Shown: positions 46,606 to 58,014 of the stretch, piece by piece | Layout of the letters: every line of letters begins with the position of its first letter | Numbering within the stretch: the stretch's first letter is position 1 | Assembly (NCBI RefSeq): GCF_000003815.2 | Contig: NC_049993.1 | Location: 17,825,139 to 17,889,138 of the forward strand | DNA length: 64,000 bases | Direction: 5' to 3' | Source: Branchiostoma floridae | Lineage: Eukaryota > Chordata > Leptocardii > Amphioxiformes > Branchiostomatidae | Notes under the pieces: model-generated | The model's database searches: none | What the model was told of the DNA's origin: nothing | What the model saw: the letters and a program-made list of their open reading frames with translations, nothing else | Made by a program: the position numbers and the translations under genes

Positions 46606-47330
46606 CCATTTTGTCGACATGATGAGGAACGAAAATCTGTGGATATTAAAGAATCTGATGCAGAAATACCACCCCAAACATTAACCTAGCCTTTCAATTG
46701 AGGGCGATTTTGTAGTTAATGTAATGTAAACGTTCAACTTGGAATTTGGAAAAGCATGATGGAAAAAAAATTTTGATTAAGGATTCTTTGCTGTCAATTA
46801 ACAGGAATGAAGATAACCAAACAAAAAAAATTGAGCTGGCTGGAGCCCTAGGAGAAGTTTATGAATTTCTGTGGGTCATTCATTCCCTTCCTCTAATTGA
46901 ATTCAGATTTATCTTTGCAACAAAACTGCAAGACACTGAAATGTTCCCTTTGGCATTTCTAGTTTCATCAGCCTCCTCATGGGGCCTTATGCACTTTAAT
47001 ATGGCCCTGACCTATGGGGTCTTGGGTGCCATTTGGTCCCAGTGGTGTCATTGCACAGCAAAGTGAGAGTCTAATGGTGTGTAGCAGCCCTTATCGAAAA
47101 CTACTGACAGACAAGCCCTGGGGGACCACAGCTAGTATGACCTTGAAGTAATTTGTTTCACCTTGAGATGATATCAGCTTGCAGAACTACATGTAACATG
47201 AGAAAGGCCAAGAGAGATGTTGTAGATTGTGTTGAGCTTCAGTAACATGTTGTCAGCATATGATTCTTACTTGGAAATTCCTACAGTCAGATGTGCAAAG
47301 GCTTGATTTGACAGGTCCTTGGCTGCAGTA
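46606..47330. other. No recognised gene
   Basis: A 106-codon frame (46746-47066) has no recognised family or splice context. Confidence 0.35.
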
Positions 47331-47690
47331 TACTGTAAATGCATTTAAGGTTGCGGGGATTTAATTTCGTGGTAGGGGGGGAAAAGGACTTTTCGCTCTG
47401 GTTTTAAGTCATGGTAGCACCATGTACTGTAGTCTTACTGCCATGGAAAAATGTTCGCAGTGGTTTTTATTAATTAATCTTAATTAACCAGCAGGCTGTG
47501 TTATTAACTTTGTCACAGGGGATTTAATTTCGTGGTAGTGGGGAAAAAGGACTTTTCGCTGTGGTTTCAAGTTCGCGGTAGCACCATGTACTGTAGTCTC
47601 TTACTGCCATGATGGGAAAATGTTCGCGGCGGTTTTAAGTTCACGGTGAAATGACATTAAACCACTGCGAAAGTTTATGCATTTACAATA
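47331..47690. mobile_element. TACTGTAAATGCA-family MITE, copy 7, internally duplicated
   Basis: Twice the normal length. The segment GGGGATTTAATTTCGTGGTA through TTACTGCCATG occurs twice (about 47355 and 47519), separated by a TTAATTAATCTTAATTAA stretch. Ends TACTGTAAATGCATTTAAG and TGCATTTACAATA. Confidence 0.88.
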
Positions 47691-48895
47691 AGTAGCTGCT
47701 AATGCATTACATGCCAGCATAGCTCCCATGGTGTGTTAGAATCTCATAAATGTAGTAGATTTTGCAAAATCTTCTGGGCTTTTAATTTTGAGGGTGGTCT
47801 GGATGCCACATTAGAATTGCAATTTTTGCCCACAATTTGACAAAATTGACCCGCTAGTAACCTAAGATTTCAATGCAAATTGCTGGAGCCGAATTGAAGT
47901 GATTTTGGAGTGGCAAGCAATTTAGAGGGGATTACTATTTGCAAAACATGTTGTTCAGAGTGAGTGGCTGTCTAGTGTATCAATCCCGAGCAACATGGAA
48001 AGTGGAAAAGTTCACAACATGTCATCTTCTCTAGATCTGCTAGAAAAGCTACCGAAATTGTTACAAAATTGTTTTAAAGAATACAGAAATGGAGATTTTT
48101 TTACAATTTTTAATTCACATTACAGGTACAAAACTTGTCAGTATTCTAGAATTTGACTTTTGTAACTGAATCAAATGGTTTGTACCTAATAGCATGTCAA
48201 CAATTTGTATTTCTCGTGGAAGTTGCCAAATGATAGGCTTTCAATCTTCTTTTCCCCTGTAATTTCAAGGTGGATAGGAGACCATAAGTGCTAAGGGCTA
48301 AGTGGGTTTTGTAAGTAATTGTAGGTTGTAGATGTGGTACATGTACATTTTATTCCAGCCAATTGCATGAAGGACACTATTCATATTTTAAGAAAAACTA
48401 GTGTACTGTACTATCTAATGTTACTGTAAGGGCTCTCTTAGAATACATCAGATCGTTGTTGGAGTTAGGAACTGTTATAGCCTGCTTGAAATGGCATCAA
48501 AATTGCACTTAGTATATTACTTACGGCCAAGGAGGTTTTTTTTTAAATCTCAAGAATGTGACAAAGCCATTAAAAAGAGAAAAACAGACTGTCATCTTCA
48601 GAGTTTGAGAAGACTCTTAAAGGAGTATGAATCTCATGAATTGACAGCCTTTTTGATTGATTTAGTTGGGTCTTGACACCAGACTTGTATTGGTGACTCT
48701 GAAATAGACACAGAGTCAGCTAAAACTTTTGAGTAAAAGTTGATCCTGTACACCGGCGGAGAACCTCCATGGAATGTTCAGAATTCCCAAGGAGGGAAGG
48801 AATTGTGGGGGAAGGAGTGGGGGAGATCGGAAGTCTCAGGTTTTTAGGGGAGCTCAGAAATGTAATCTTATCTCCCACAACCCTGTCTCAACCAC
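47691..48895. other. No recognised gene
   Basis: Intron DNA with no supported exon or repeat. Confidence 0.35.
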
Positions 48896-48898
48896 TCT

Positions 48899-49287
48899 TG
48901 CTTACAAATGCAGGGGTCGAAATCTTGCTTACAAATGCAGGGGTCGAAATACTTTTTTCAGCATACCTGCACTGGTGCAGGTATCACTGAAAATTACCTG
49001 CACCAGACAAATTTTACCTGCACCACTCTGAATTTATGAAGTATGGATCCTACTACAATTGTTCAGGAGCCATTGCTATTTTTCCCTCTATACTCTATGA
49101 TAGAGTATAAGGGTAACAGTCAATCCAGCTAATAACAATCCACGCACACCCACATCGCATGACATTAATGTATAAAACCCAGTACATGGACCAGTGCAGG
49201 TTAGGTGCAGGTAGACACCAGAAATACCTGCACAGCTCCAATTTTACCTGCACTAACCTGCATATGCAGGTGGTATTTCGAGCCCTG
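48899..49287. mobile_element. CAGGGGTCGAAAT element with TACCTGCA array
   Basis: Starts CAGGGGTCGAAATAC (its first 27 bases with flank are duplicated in tandem at 48899-48951) and ends TATTTCGAGCCCTG. Both subterminal regions carry TACCTGCA(CC) motifs in both orientations and AGCTCCAATTTTACCTGCAC, which parallels AGCTCCAATTTTGGGTGCAC of the 18854/22717 elements. Confidence 0.75.
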
Positions 49288-49291
49288 AAAG

Positions 49292-49440
49292 GGGATGTCC
49301 CTGTAGCTCAACTGGTAGCAGCCTCACAGTTCAGCTCAGCACAATGACAAGACTCAAATTGTTGGAAGGGCATTTCAGTTGGGGCTGCATCTGTCTTTCA
49401 GAAGTGGAATGTAAAATTGGGGATCCTAATACTATTTGAG
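49292..49440 (+). mobile_element. tRNA-derived SINE-like element
   Basis: TGTCCCTGTAGCTCAACTGG followed by TAGCAGCCTC is a good A box; the B-box region is degenerate. A GGGCATTTCAGTTGGGGCTG body follows. Confidence 0.5.
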
Positions 49441-49980
49441 GAGGTGCTGGATGGTATACAACAATCAATTAAATTGCACTTCAACAATTATTTACCGTCA
49501 ATGCTTAACGTATAAAGTGGGCTGGTATCAAAAATAGCTGGATACGCCACACAGAAAAGGCATCTATAGAACCTCCTAGATGCTTAAGGCCACGATTATA
49601 ACTAAATAGTCAGTATTAGATGTTGATCCCAGGACTCAATATACCCTTTGACCCAGGCAACCTGGATTATAAGAAAAGTTTCCTTGATTGCACATTAGGT
49701 AACTGTCACTCAAATAAGTGGATATTAAGTTTTGGAAACGGTCAGTCAGGTTGTCAATGACACAGTTTGACTAATATTGAGCCCTTTAATAAAAAGCTCG
49801 GTATAGTCTGAGCGCTGCACACCCTTCCCCCAAATCTCCTTACTAGTACTTCATTATCTGGTGCAGGTCGCAGCCAGAAAGTGAAAAGTGCAATCTTGCA
49901 GAACGTTTAATCTCCCTTAGGCTGCAGCAAGTCACTTTTATGGATGACATTGATGTACAGATTGATTTTTGCCTGATTAA
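49441..49980. other. No recognised feature
   Basis: Plain intron DNA. Confidence 0.35.
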
Positions 49981-49989
49981 AAAAAAAAG

Positions 49990-50420
49990 AATTTGATATT
50001 AGCCAGAAGATTTACTTGCTAATGGCCTTACTTCTCTCCCAACACATGACAAACTGATTTCTGCAATTTCCTAGGCAGCTAAATCCACCCAATTCAGCAG
50101 TTTTTATCACTTATTTTTACCTTCTGCAGAGACTGTCATCCTTGAAACTTACTTGCTATAGTCCTTCTCTCCCAGCACATGAGAAACTCATTTGTACAAT
50201 TTCCTAGGCAGTTAAATCCACCCAATTCAGTCCGGACATGGTGTCATCACTTCAATCTTTTTTTTTCCACTTGCTAATCAGAGCTTGAGTCTGCACAGGA
50301 TGTCAACCATGGGATTTACTTGCTGTGGCCTTGCCTCTCTCCCAACACATGAGAAACTGATTTCTGCAATTTCCTAGGCAGTTAAATCCACCCAATTCAG
50401 CCCGGACATGGTTTCCATCT
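49990..50420. repeat. Degenerate tandem array, about 130-180-bp unit, three copies
   Basis: TTCTCTCCCAACACATGA, AAACTGATTTCTGCAATTTC, CTAGGCAG.TAAATCCACCCA recur near 50033, 50165 and 50337. Confidence 0.85.
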
Positions 50421-50916
50421 CACCCTGACACCCTATATATCTGCTCTGTCAGCTCGGAGTGTCCAGGGTGCAAATCTTCTCAGCCAGGCAATGACCTTGG
50501 GCCAAAATAGAACATTCCAAGGTCACCGTGTGTATAGTTCCTGGTGGAAGTTGATAGCCTGATGGTTTGGAGGTTGTCATAACATTACGGCAGAGGCCAG
50601 AGAAAAGTTTCAAATGTTTACAAAGTTTTGAAAATGAAAGCACTTAACTTCTAAGGATATGTGATAAAAGAATTGTTGCTACAAAGAAGCTTTAACGTTA
50701 CTGTTTTGTCTAACATTTAATGTTACTATGCCTAAAACTACACCAAAAAACTGTAATTTTAGCTTAAAGCAGGTAATCATACAAACTTAAGACTATTTGG
50801 TCTTGGGTGGCATAAAACGTTTTCTTGCAATTATTTCAGTTGTAAGTATTTAAAGGATTCTGGAATTTTTTAAAAGGTTTTCCTGTCTATATAATCTTGC
50901 ATATGTTAACGGACTA
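50421..50916. other. No recognised feature
   Basis: Plain intron DNA up to the assembly gap. Confidence 0.35.
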
Positions 50917-51016
50917 NNNNNNNNNNNNNNNNNNNNNNNNNNNNNNNNNNNNNNNNNNNNNNNNNNNNNNNNNNNNNNNNNNNNNNNNNNNNNNNNNNNN
51001 NNNNNNNNNNNNNNNN
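50917..51016. other. Assembly gap (100 N)
   Basis: Exactly 100 N, the usual placeholder for a gap of unknown length. It interrupts a TAGGGGTGG-type element. Confidence 1.
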
Positions 51017-51160
51017 CGTCGGATACTCCACCAAACAGAATAACTTGTAGCGAAATGGAACATAATTGTTTTGGGCCCATTCATAACTTTTCATAGAATT
51101 AGGTCCAGGTCCAAACCTGGACCTGATCCTCTGGACCTGGACCACCCCTACATTGTAGTT
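51017..51160 (+). mobile_element. TAGGGGTGG-type element, right end
   Basis: Matches about 350-500 (TGTAGCGAAATGG, CAGGTCCA, CTGATCCTCTGGACCTG) and preserves the terminus CCACCCCTA. Confidence 0.75.
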
Positions 51161-52858
51161 CCGTCCAGTTTCACAATTACAATCTGTAAAGCAACCACCA
51201 CCATTCGCCAACTATTTTCCTCAGTGAGAAGTTGTTCAGAGACCAAGTTTGACTGTACCTGTCTTCTCTTGATAACTTGTTAGCCTTTTAAAGGACTCTA
51301 TCATCCTCTAAAAGGGTAAAGCTTTAAAACAGATGTTAAACTCACACTGTCTAATTTGTCTGGAGTTCAGGAGACTTTTGTGATCAATCTTGATAAACCT
51401 TGGACCCCTTCCCATCTTCAAGGTTATCAGCTACCAATTCTGTAACATTGTTCTTGGCAAACACCCTAACAAAGTACACATGTTGCTAATTGTATTTCGA
51501 ACATACATGTAGCTTGACTGTAGATGTTACATGTGTTAAATGGCTCTGGGAACTTTGTTTGAAGGTTACAATATAGTTGTACACACTGTAGTACATGTAT
51601 TAGATTAGTCATAGAAAGCCACGCTGGTGTATTTGCAAAAGCTTTAAAATAGATATGTCTGACCTTTTGTATAACAGGTTTGTAAGCCAGACACCTGCAC
51701 CCCCTCTCTCCACCCACCGTCTACTTTCTACTGCCTACGCAAAGTCTTACATGTCAGAACTTGTTGTTTCCTGATAATAGTGATGGAGTAGGCACAATCT
51801 TATACATGTCAAAACTTGTTGTTTGCTGATAATAGTGACAAAGTTGGTTGTCATGTTGAAGTCACGAGTAGGGGAATTTTGATAAGAGGTACTTAACTTT
51901 CTGTGGAAAAGCACTGATAATGATGTTCCCTATAGCAACACTAATGACTTTTCATGCTGGTAGGCCACATTAGCTCATTTGCTTGGTTCTCATCTACTGG
52001 TTTTAAATTTTAGCAAAATGACTAAATGAAACAGAGCAGTAGCTAGGAGGCAAACTATGTCATGAAAATTGGTAGGTTTGAGCACTTGGAATGGAGAATG
52101 GGTCACATAGACCAGTTCATTTTACATACTATTAAATAGGGGTGATATGGAACAGTACTGTAAATAATTTTGCATCGGGCTGGAGATGGATTGAAATATG
52201 CTGTATTTGCTCACAAGCAAATGTCAGCTTTTCTAGTTATTAGTTTTTTAATTCACTATCCTGAGATTCACTCCTGAAATTGGAACAAGGCCTTTTCCCT
52301 CTGACTGTTCATGATTAGCCAAAACCTTTACCACTTGCTTAAAGATTTTGTTTTTCTACATTTGGAAAATCACTGTGAGCTTTTCCCCAGATCACATGTA
52401 TCTACAATCTGACAGCCTTATGGTATCCAAAGTTTCTTGTCGGTGACTGCAAGTTTGCAAGATTTAGCCTCTGGTAACTTAAAACACACACAAGTCATGC
52501 AACACCAACCCAAATCATCCATATCCACTTTTCTTTGTGGGTCATGTACAGGGGACCACAAAATTAGTCCAAGCTGAAAACTGCACATGTGACTCCAACC
52601 TGTACAAACAAACCCTTGACCAGTCCCACATAATTTTCCTTTCCCCTCATGTTGTTATAACAAAGCCTGCTATTGTTAGGAGAAACATGGAAGCTGAGAG
52701 GTAAGGTGTGGTGTCTTGGCTTTTGACATTCTTGGAAAGAAGCCAGCAAGTAAAGGGGTCTAGCCTTCTGTTTTTCTTACAAGGCCGAACAAACTTGATT
52801 TTGTGGTTTATATTTATGTACTCACAAGTCCAAGAGTCTTAGAGCCTCTCAACTGGTA
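51161..52858. other. No recognised gene
   Basis: Intron DNA. A short duplication CTTGTTGTTT.CTGATAATAG occurs near 51760 and 51818; nothing else supported. Confidence 0.35.
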
Positions 52859-53052
52859 TACTGTACATCCAGAATTTTCCGTAGTACTTTTATGTTTGTG
52901 GTTTTCGCGATGGCCACTTTACCGCGAACTTAAAACCACCGCAAACATTTATCCTTTATACCAGTCTATGACCCTACCGCGGACTTAAAACCACCACGAA
53001 AACTCCATTTTCCCGCTACCGCGAAATTAAATCCCTGCAAACTGAAATGCAC
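52859..53052. mobile_element. TACTGTAAATGCA-family MITE, copy 8
   Basis: Eroded ends (TACTGTACATCC and CTGAAATGCA), but the interior TTTACCGCGAACTTAAAACC and CGCTACCGCGAAATTAAATC is well preserved. Confidence 0.85.
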
Positions 53053-53639
53053 CAAAGAAGTGATGGTGTGTGTGCCTGTCCTCTCAAGTTGGTGGAAGTC
53101 TGCTATTCTCATTGCCTTGAAGTTGTTGAGAGATTTCAAAGCATTATTGTCCACAACATAAACATGTTGAACTTTCAATTCAAGCCCACCTTACAATGAC
53201 ATTCTTTTACGTGGTGCTTTGGCCTTGGCTTCTGACAGGTAGTATAATGGGTGAAATATGGCCAGGTCTTGCTGAGGCTCTACATTGTTTATTTTCCTGT
53301 TTATAGCCAAAATTTACTGTGAATACAATTAGGGTCAGTTGGTGGACATGCGAGTTGGTTTGGGGTCAGGTAATGAGTTGACCTCCTGTCCCATTATGAG
53401 ATTTGTGGACCCCCTGTGGTGCCTATTCTGTGGCCGGTGGACAACTCACACCTGCAACTCAGTTGTCAAGCCAAGGAAAAATTTATGAAGCCATCATGAT
53501 CTGGTGGGTCTTTTTTTTCCCTTGTTTGTGTAGCAAATGAGAAAGACAGGTAAAGATAACATCAACTCGAGCATTGTTCACCTGTATATGTACATAAGGC
53601 ATTCTATCCCACATGTCGAGTAGTGATTCTAGATTTAAG
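53053..53639. other. No recognised feature
   Basis: Plain intron DNA. Confidence 0.35.
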
Positions 53640-53801
53640 TACTGTGCATTTATGTTAGTAGGGATTTAATTTCGCGGTAACAGGAAAAGGACTTTTCATT
53701 GTGGTTTCCGAATTTATGTTCGCTGTAGCCCCATGCACTGACACTGTAGTCTCTTACTACCATGGACATTAACCACCACGAAAGTTTGTCCTTTTACAGT
53801 A
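53640..53801. mobile_element. TACTGTAAATGCA-family MITE, copy 9
   Basis: Starts TACTGTGCATTTATG and ends CTTTTACAGTA; interior GGGATTTAATTTCGCGGTAA. Internally shortened. Confidence 0.82.
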
Positions 53802-54229
53802 AGCAACCCTGTGTTTGAGGGAGCTTCAGGAGTTACATTTTAGTAATAAAAGAGCCCAACTCGCTTACTTAGCAGAACAGAGTTGACCTGGTATGCTTGG
53901 ACAAAATAGTCAAAATAGCCTTAGGCATAGCTGCATTGTCTCCTACCTACTTGAAAAAGGCGTTTTTCTTCACCTCAATTGAGAGCGACAAAAGAACATA
54001 CAAAAGTTTATTTAAAGAAGAAGAAGTCTTCTACCCAGTAGGTAAAGAATGCAGCCCCAGAGGAAACCCCCATGTAATGTTTATAAACTCTAAGCTGCTG
54101 TAACTACTACAAACACACTTGGCAGGCTGTGCAGTCGCCTGGACAGGGCCTGTTTTCCTTGCTGTAACTCTTGTGTTTTCCTTAAACCAAGGACCCTTCA
54201 AGTTTGACAGTCGTCCCTGCCCAAACATG

Positions 54230-54770
54230 CTGAGACAGCGTGGACATGTTGACTCAAGAAGGATAGTTTTGAGTTTAAGGTGTTGACTTAAAATTAGGAA
54301 GGACATTTTTTGGGTTTAACACGTTGACATATTGGAATGCAGTCTTTGTGCTTAAGGTATTCCGTTATGGAGGTTGAAGGGACTAAGTGACTTTTCTAAC
54401 TTGCAAGGGAGTTTCCAGTTTAAGATGTTACTTTAGGCAGCCAGTTTTGATTGAGAGAGATATTCTCTCAAGACATTCCATGTAGTTTTGAGTTTAAGAA
54501 GATGTTGACTAAAGGAAATTGAGTAAGGTTTTAGTTTAAGGAAGACGTATGTTACTTACAAGGAAGACAATTTGAAGTTTAAGGTGTTGTCTTAAGGAAT
54601 GCAGTTTTCAATTCATGATGTTGACTTAAGAAAAATAGTTTGAGTTTATTGAAGAAGCTTTCTATTGACAAAGGAAGACAGTTTTGAATTAACGATGTTG
54701 CTGTCAGACAGTTTTCTGTTTAAGTTGTTTACTCAAGACACTCATTTTTTTAGTTTAAAGATTCCTCTGA
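54230..54770. repeat. Very degenerate tandem array, about 50-70-bp unit
   Basis: Variants of GAAGACAGTTTTGAGTTTAA followed by GGTGTTGACTTAA recur about eight times. Confidence 0.6.
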
Positions 54771-54997
54771 GGGTTGGGTGGTGAAGTCCTGCTGTTTTCT
54801 AAGAGCAGTAGATAAACACTTGTCATGCTAAATTTAAAAAGTCAATATTCGAACCCTGTGGGATGCTCTTAAACCATTTCAGCTTGTCAGTGACTCTTCA
54901 TAAAATTTCACGCTATTTGAGAGACATTAGTCTTAGGATACCATGCCATTGATTGGTTAAGTTAAAATCCTTCCTGCACCAAATGGTACATCTTCGT

Positions 54998-55195
54998 TTC
55001 AATAGCCCTTGGGTCACACAATTTTGTGCAATCACTATACAGCAGGGGGCTAGTGGTGTGTGTTCAACTATCATATAGATGTGTGTTCAATTACCATATA
55101 GATAGACAAAAGATATGTACCATTTCTAATCTTTGGTATGACTTGGTTGGGGATCAGACTCACGACCTACAAAATGCAAGGCAAGCAGGATTCAG
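54998..55195 (-). mobile_element. tRNA-derived SINE-like element, second copy
   Basis: GGGGATCAGACTCACGAC (inverse of the B-box region), TACAGCAGGGGGCTAGTG and GGTGTGTGTTCAA match 4222-4515, with an internal 24-bp duplication (GATGTGTGTTCAA). Confidence 0.6.
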
Positions 55196-55289
55196 CAAAG
55201 ATTTGTACCAAATACTATGGTTGGCAAAGTCTATGAAGCCCCAAAAGAAGGTCACATGTTAAGACTAAACCCTGAGTCCCTGACAGTGT

Positions 55290-56010
55290 CTCTGACTGTA
55301 AACATGCTCAGGTCGAAGGAAGAACAGTGGGACTGAAGGTCAGGTTGTTGAAATCTCTGACAACCCTGCTTATAGTAACATGTGATAGAAACACTCAAGT
55401 GTAATGAGTCTAACTAAGATTGTATCAAATGTGCTGGTTCCTTTTTTTAAACTTTCAGGTAACTTTTCCTGTTAATTTATGACTTTGATCAGCAATATCA
55501 TTGCTTTAATCTGAGAACTTAGAAACCGTATTGGCACAGCCAAAAGGTCTCAACGTTGAATAAACTCTCACAGACATTTCCTGATTTATAAACATCCTCA
55601 GGTTGGAGAACTTAGATAAATACACTTGAAAACATTGAGTCTGTATAAAGGACATGTTGTTGAAACATGTGTAGGTTGAAGGAAATATGTGTCGAACTCT
55701 TTGAGTTATACACAGAGGTACATTCAAGTATTTCCTTTTAATAGTTCATTTAGACTTTTACCCTAAGGCTTATACAGTACAATAATACTCTGCTTTCCTG
55801 TTGATGTACCAATTCTGCATTATTTTTCTTTATTTTCAATATACAGTATATGAAAAATCCAATAGTGGCACAGCCCAAAAGTCTCAACGTCGACAAAGTC
55901 AATCTCACATTTCTTGATTCATAAACATCCTCAGGTTGAAGAACACGCTCCAAAAGATTGAGTCCATCTTGTTGAAAATCCCTGACAACTCTGGCTGTAA
56001 ACACACAAGT
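55290..56010. repeat. Degenerate tandem array, about 335-bp unit
   Basis: TGGCACAGCC.AAAGTCTCAACG and TAAACATCCTCAGGTTG occur near 55532/55590 and 55866/55923, with related blocks on either side. Confidence 0.7.
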
Positions 56011-56980
56011 TGAAGGACTTGTACTAGAAACACTTCAACACACCGTATATAATGTTACTGACATTTAGTCACTCAATCCATGCATCTAGATGTATTTTTA
56101 GCATCAAATCATCTTAAAGCACAGGTTGAAGGACTTGTGTAAGGAAAGGTGGTATCTCACTGCACTTGGGGCACCGGTGTGGCACTGCGGGGTTCCTTCA
56201 CTGCGGCACTGTTGTGTTATTTTCGCGGATGTTTTATATAATTTAGATATTGCATAGTACGTAAAATTACGGCTAAGAAGACAACTAAACACACAAAACG
56301 TAAGAAAATTTCTTGTTTATCTCTGAAATTTGTTGAGTATCTTTCGAACCCCAAAGTCCCTTTGAGATAATACCTAAACACTCCTACACTATGAGTCACT
56401 TGTCCTGGCCCTAAAATAGGTTCAACTCTTATCTGAAGTGCAGCTTATGTTTTGGAGGAAAAGCAGCCCAGGTTGTCAAACCGACCTTTCTGGTTGCCAA
56501 ACAATGGCAGGCAGCCATGATGACCTTGCCAGATATGACCTTAGTGCGGGCAAACATCATGGCTGCTGCTTCTAAACTTACAAATCATCGTACATAAGAT
56601 TCACACATGCTGTACATGTATGGCCAATATAAAAACGATAGTTTTGCTTGAATTTTTTAGAATATTTGAAAATGGAACAATTTATTCACAGCCACAATTA
56701 TTATTTATAACAAACATAAATAGTTACATAATATAGATATTATACCACTGTGGTTATGGGCCATGAGTGAGTGAGTGATAGATATAGCAGGTTTGGTATT
56801 GGGTATGATAAAATGCGTTCAAGTCTAGCTTTACTTGTTGAAAAGTTGAAATTATAAACAATTACATTATTTTGCCCCAATAGACGGTTCTCCTAAATGT
56901 TTATTTTCTTCCTAACTTGTTCCTATGATTCTTAAAGATGGAATTGAATATTTTTGGTTAATTGCTTGTGTTTCTCGCAG
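56011..56980. other. No recognised feature
   Basis: 3' end of the large intron; nothing supported apart from the acceptor. Confidence 0.4.
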
Positions 56981-57131
56981 ATAACACGTCTTGCTGGCCA
57001 AGACACGTCAGACAAGGTCATCCCCACGGTGATCGTCGGGGTCGGGGAGCCCATGGATGATGACATCGTGTTTGAAAATGAAGAGGCGTCCAGTTTGCCA
57101 CAGCAGCCGACAACTCTAGCCACAACAACAA
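56981..57131 (+). CDS. EGFLAM: EGFLAM-like exon: acidic then Pro/Thr-rich linker
   Basis: Internal exon, 151 nt, acceptor TTTCTCGCAG and donor GTGAGT, phase 0 to phase 1. It encodes about 50 residues. The middle holds an acidic patch around GEPMDDDIVFENEEASS, followed by a Pro/Gln/Thr stretch ending in TTLATTT. No cysteines or membrane segment are visible. In vertebrate pikachurin (from memory of the family) an acidic patch and a Ser/Thr/Pro-rich stretch, likely O-glycosylated, precede the first EGF domain; the same order is seen here. The phase 1 end joins exactly to the EGF exon 686 bp downstream. It is a secreted-protein linker with no catalytic role to predict. Confidence 0.75.
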
Positions 57132-57188
57132 GTGAGTCACTCACAACAATGATAACTTAACAACCCCTAGTACTGACCAGAATAGGGA

Positions 57189-57616
57189 ATGCTGTAAATG
57201 CAGAAATGTTCACAGTTTTCGCAGTGGCCACTTCCCCACAAACTACCGCTATGTGTACATATTGTACATGATGTATATATATATATACGATGCACATTTG
57301 TAAATTTGTAACCATTTTGCTATGTCAATGATAGTGCTTTTATATTGACAATGTTTACTACAATGATTTTATATGTAACATGTATTGTTCTTTCCCAGGG
57401 CTAGCCCTTGGCAATAGCCTATGGCTAGTTGGGCAGCCCTGGCTGTCTGTAAACAGCCGAATGAATAAATAAATAAATAACTACCGCTAACATTTTTCCA
57501 TTACAGTATGAGACTGCAGTCTATGGAACTACCCGAACTTAAAGCCACTGTCTACGAACATTCCATTTTCCCGCTACCGCCAAAGTAAATCCCCGCGAAG
57601 TTGTTGCATTTACAAT
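57189..57616. mobile_element. TACTGTAAATGCA-family MITE, copy 10, interrupted
   Basis: GCTGTAAATGCAGAAATG start, GTTGCATTTACAATA end. The body is split between CACAAACTACCGCT and ACTACCGCTAACATTTTTCC by the insertion 57251-57478. Confidence 0.88.
57251..57478 (+). mobile_element. 5'-truncated LINE-like 3' end inserted in the MITE
   Basis: About 228 bp ending in (AATA)n and flanked by a 10-bp target duplication AACTACCGCT (57241-57250 and 57479-57488). A hairpin-forming GGGCTAGCCCTTGGCAATAG / GGGCAGCCCTGG region precedes the tail, as in CR1/L2-type 3' ends (inference). Confidence 0.72.
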
Positions 57617-57817
57617 AATAGTTAAATTTGGAATCTACAATAATTCCAGAAGTTAAACTTTGTCACAGCACAGGCTGAGATGATATACATTTATTAGAGA
57701 AAACACACAAAATGATGAAGCTCATACAAATTTGAATTGATGCACATTCAGCATTGGTGGCTTGTATTGTTTTGTGCCAATTGTGGGCTGAACTTTGTTG
57801 TCTAACATATTCTGCAG

Positions 57818-57976
57818 GAAATGTGGAGAGAGCGACGCCCCCTCCAGCCCCTCTCACTCCAGTTATCACCTGCCAGGAGCTATATTGTTACGGCGGAGGG
57901 ACATGTGTGTTCAACGCCCGGGAAGGTGCGATGTGTCACTGTCCTCTGGGCAGGCAAGGATACCAGTGTCAAGAGG
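57818..57976 (+). CDS. EGFLAM: EGFLAM-like exon: EGF-like domain
   Basis: Internal exon, 159 nt, acceptor TATTCTGCAG, donor GTAGGT, phase 1 to phase 1. After a short Pro-rich lead (ATPPPAPLTP) it encodes a complete EGF-like domain with spacing C-x4-C-x5-C-x9-C-x-C-x8-C, starting VITCQELYC and ending GRQGYQCQE. The six cysteines are expected to form the usual 1-3, 2-4, 5-6 disulfides, which places the protein outside the cell. No D/N...D/N-x4-F/Y calcium-binding consensus is obvious. A phase 1-1 exon carrying a single EGF is the classic shuffled-module arrangement. The domain runs directly into a LamG domain in the next exon, as in pikachurin, agrin and related matrix proteins. Confidence 0.88.
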
Positions 57977-58014
57977 GTAGGTGATACCACTGAGCATTTT
58001 TCAAGGAGCAAAGG

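Larger units (their letters stand above)
35685..56980 (+). other. 21.3 kb intron of the EGFLAM-like gene
   Basis: Lies between the two linker exons, from donor GTGAGT to acceptor TTTCTCGCAG. No further exon was recognised inside it, although a small phase 0-0 exon could be missed. It is largely made of diverged tandem arrays and inverted-repeat elements, listed separately. Confidence 0.5.
57132..57817 (+). other. Intron between linker exon and EGF exon
   Basis: 686 bp, GT-AG. More than half is a TACTGTAAATGCA-family element split by a LINE-like insertion (57189-57616). The rest shows nothing recognisable. Confidence 0.75.
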
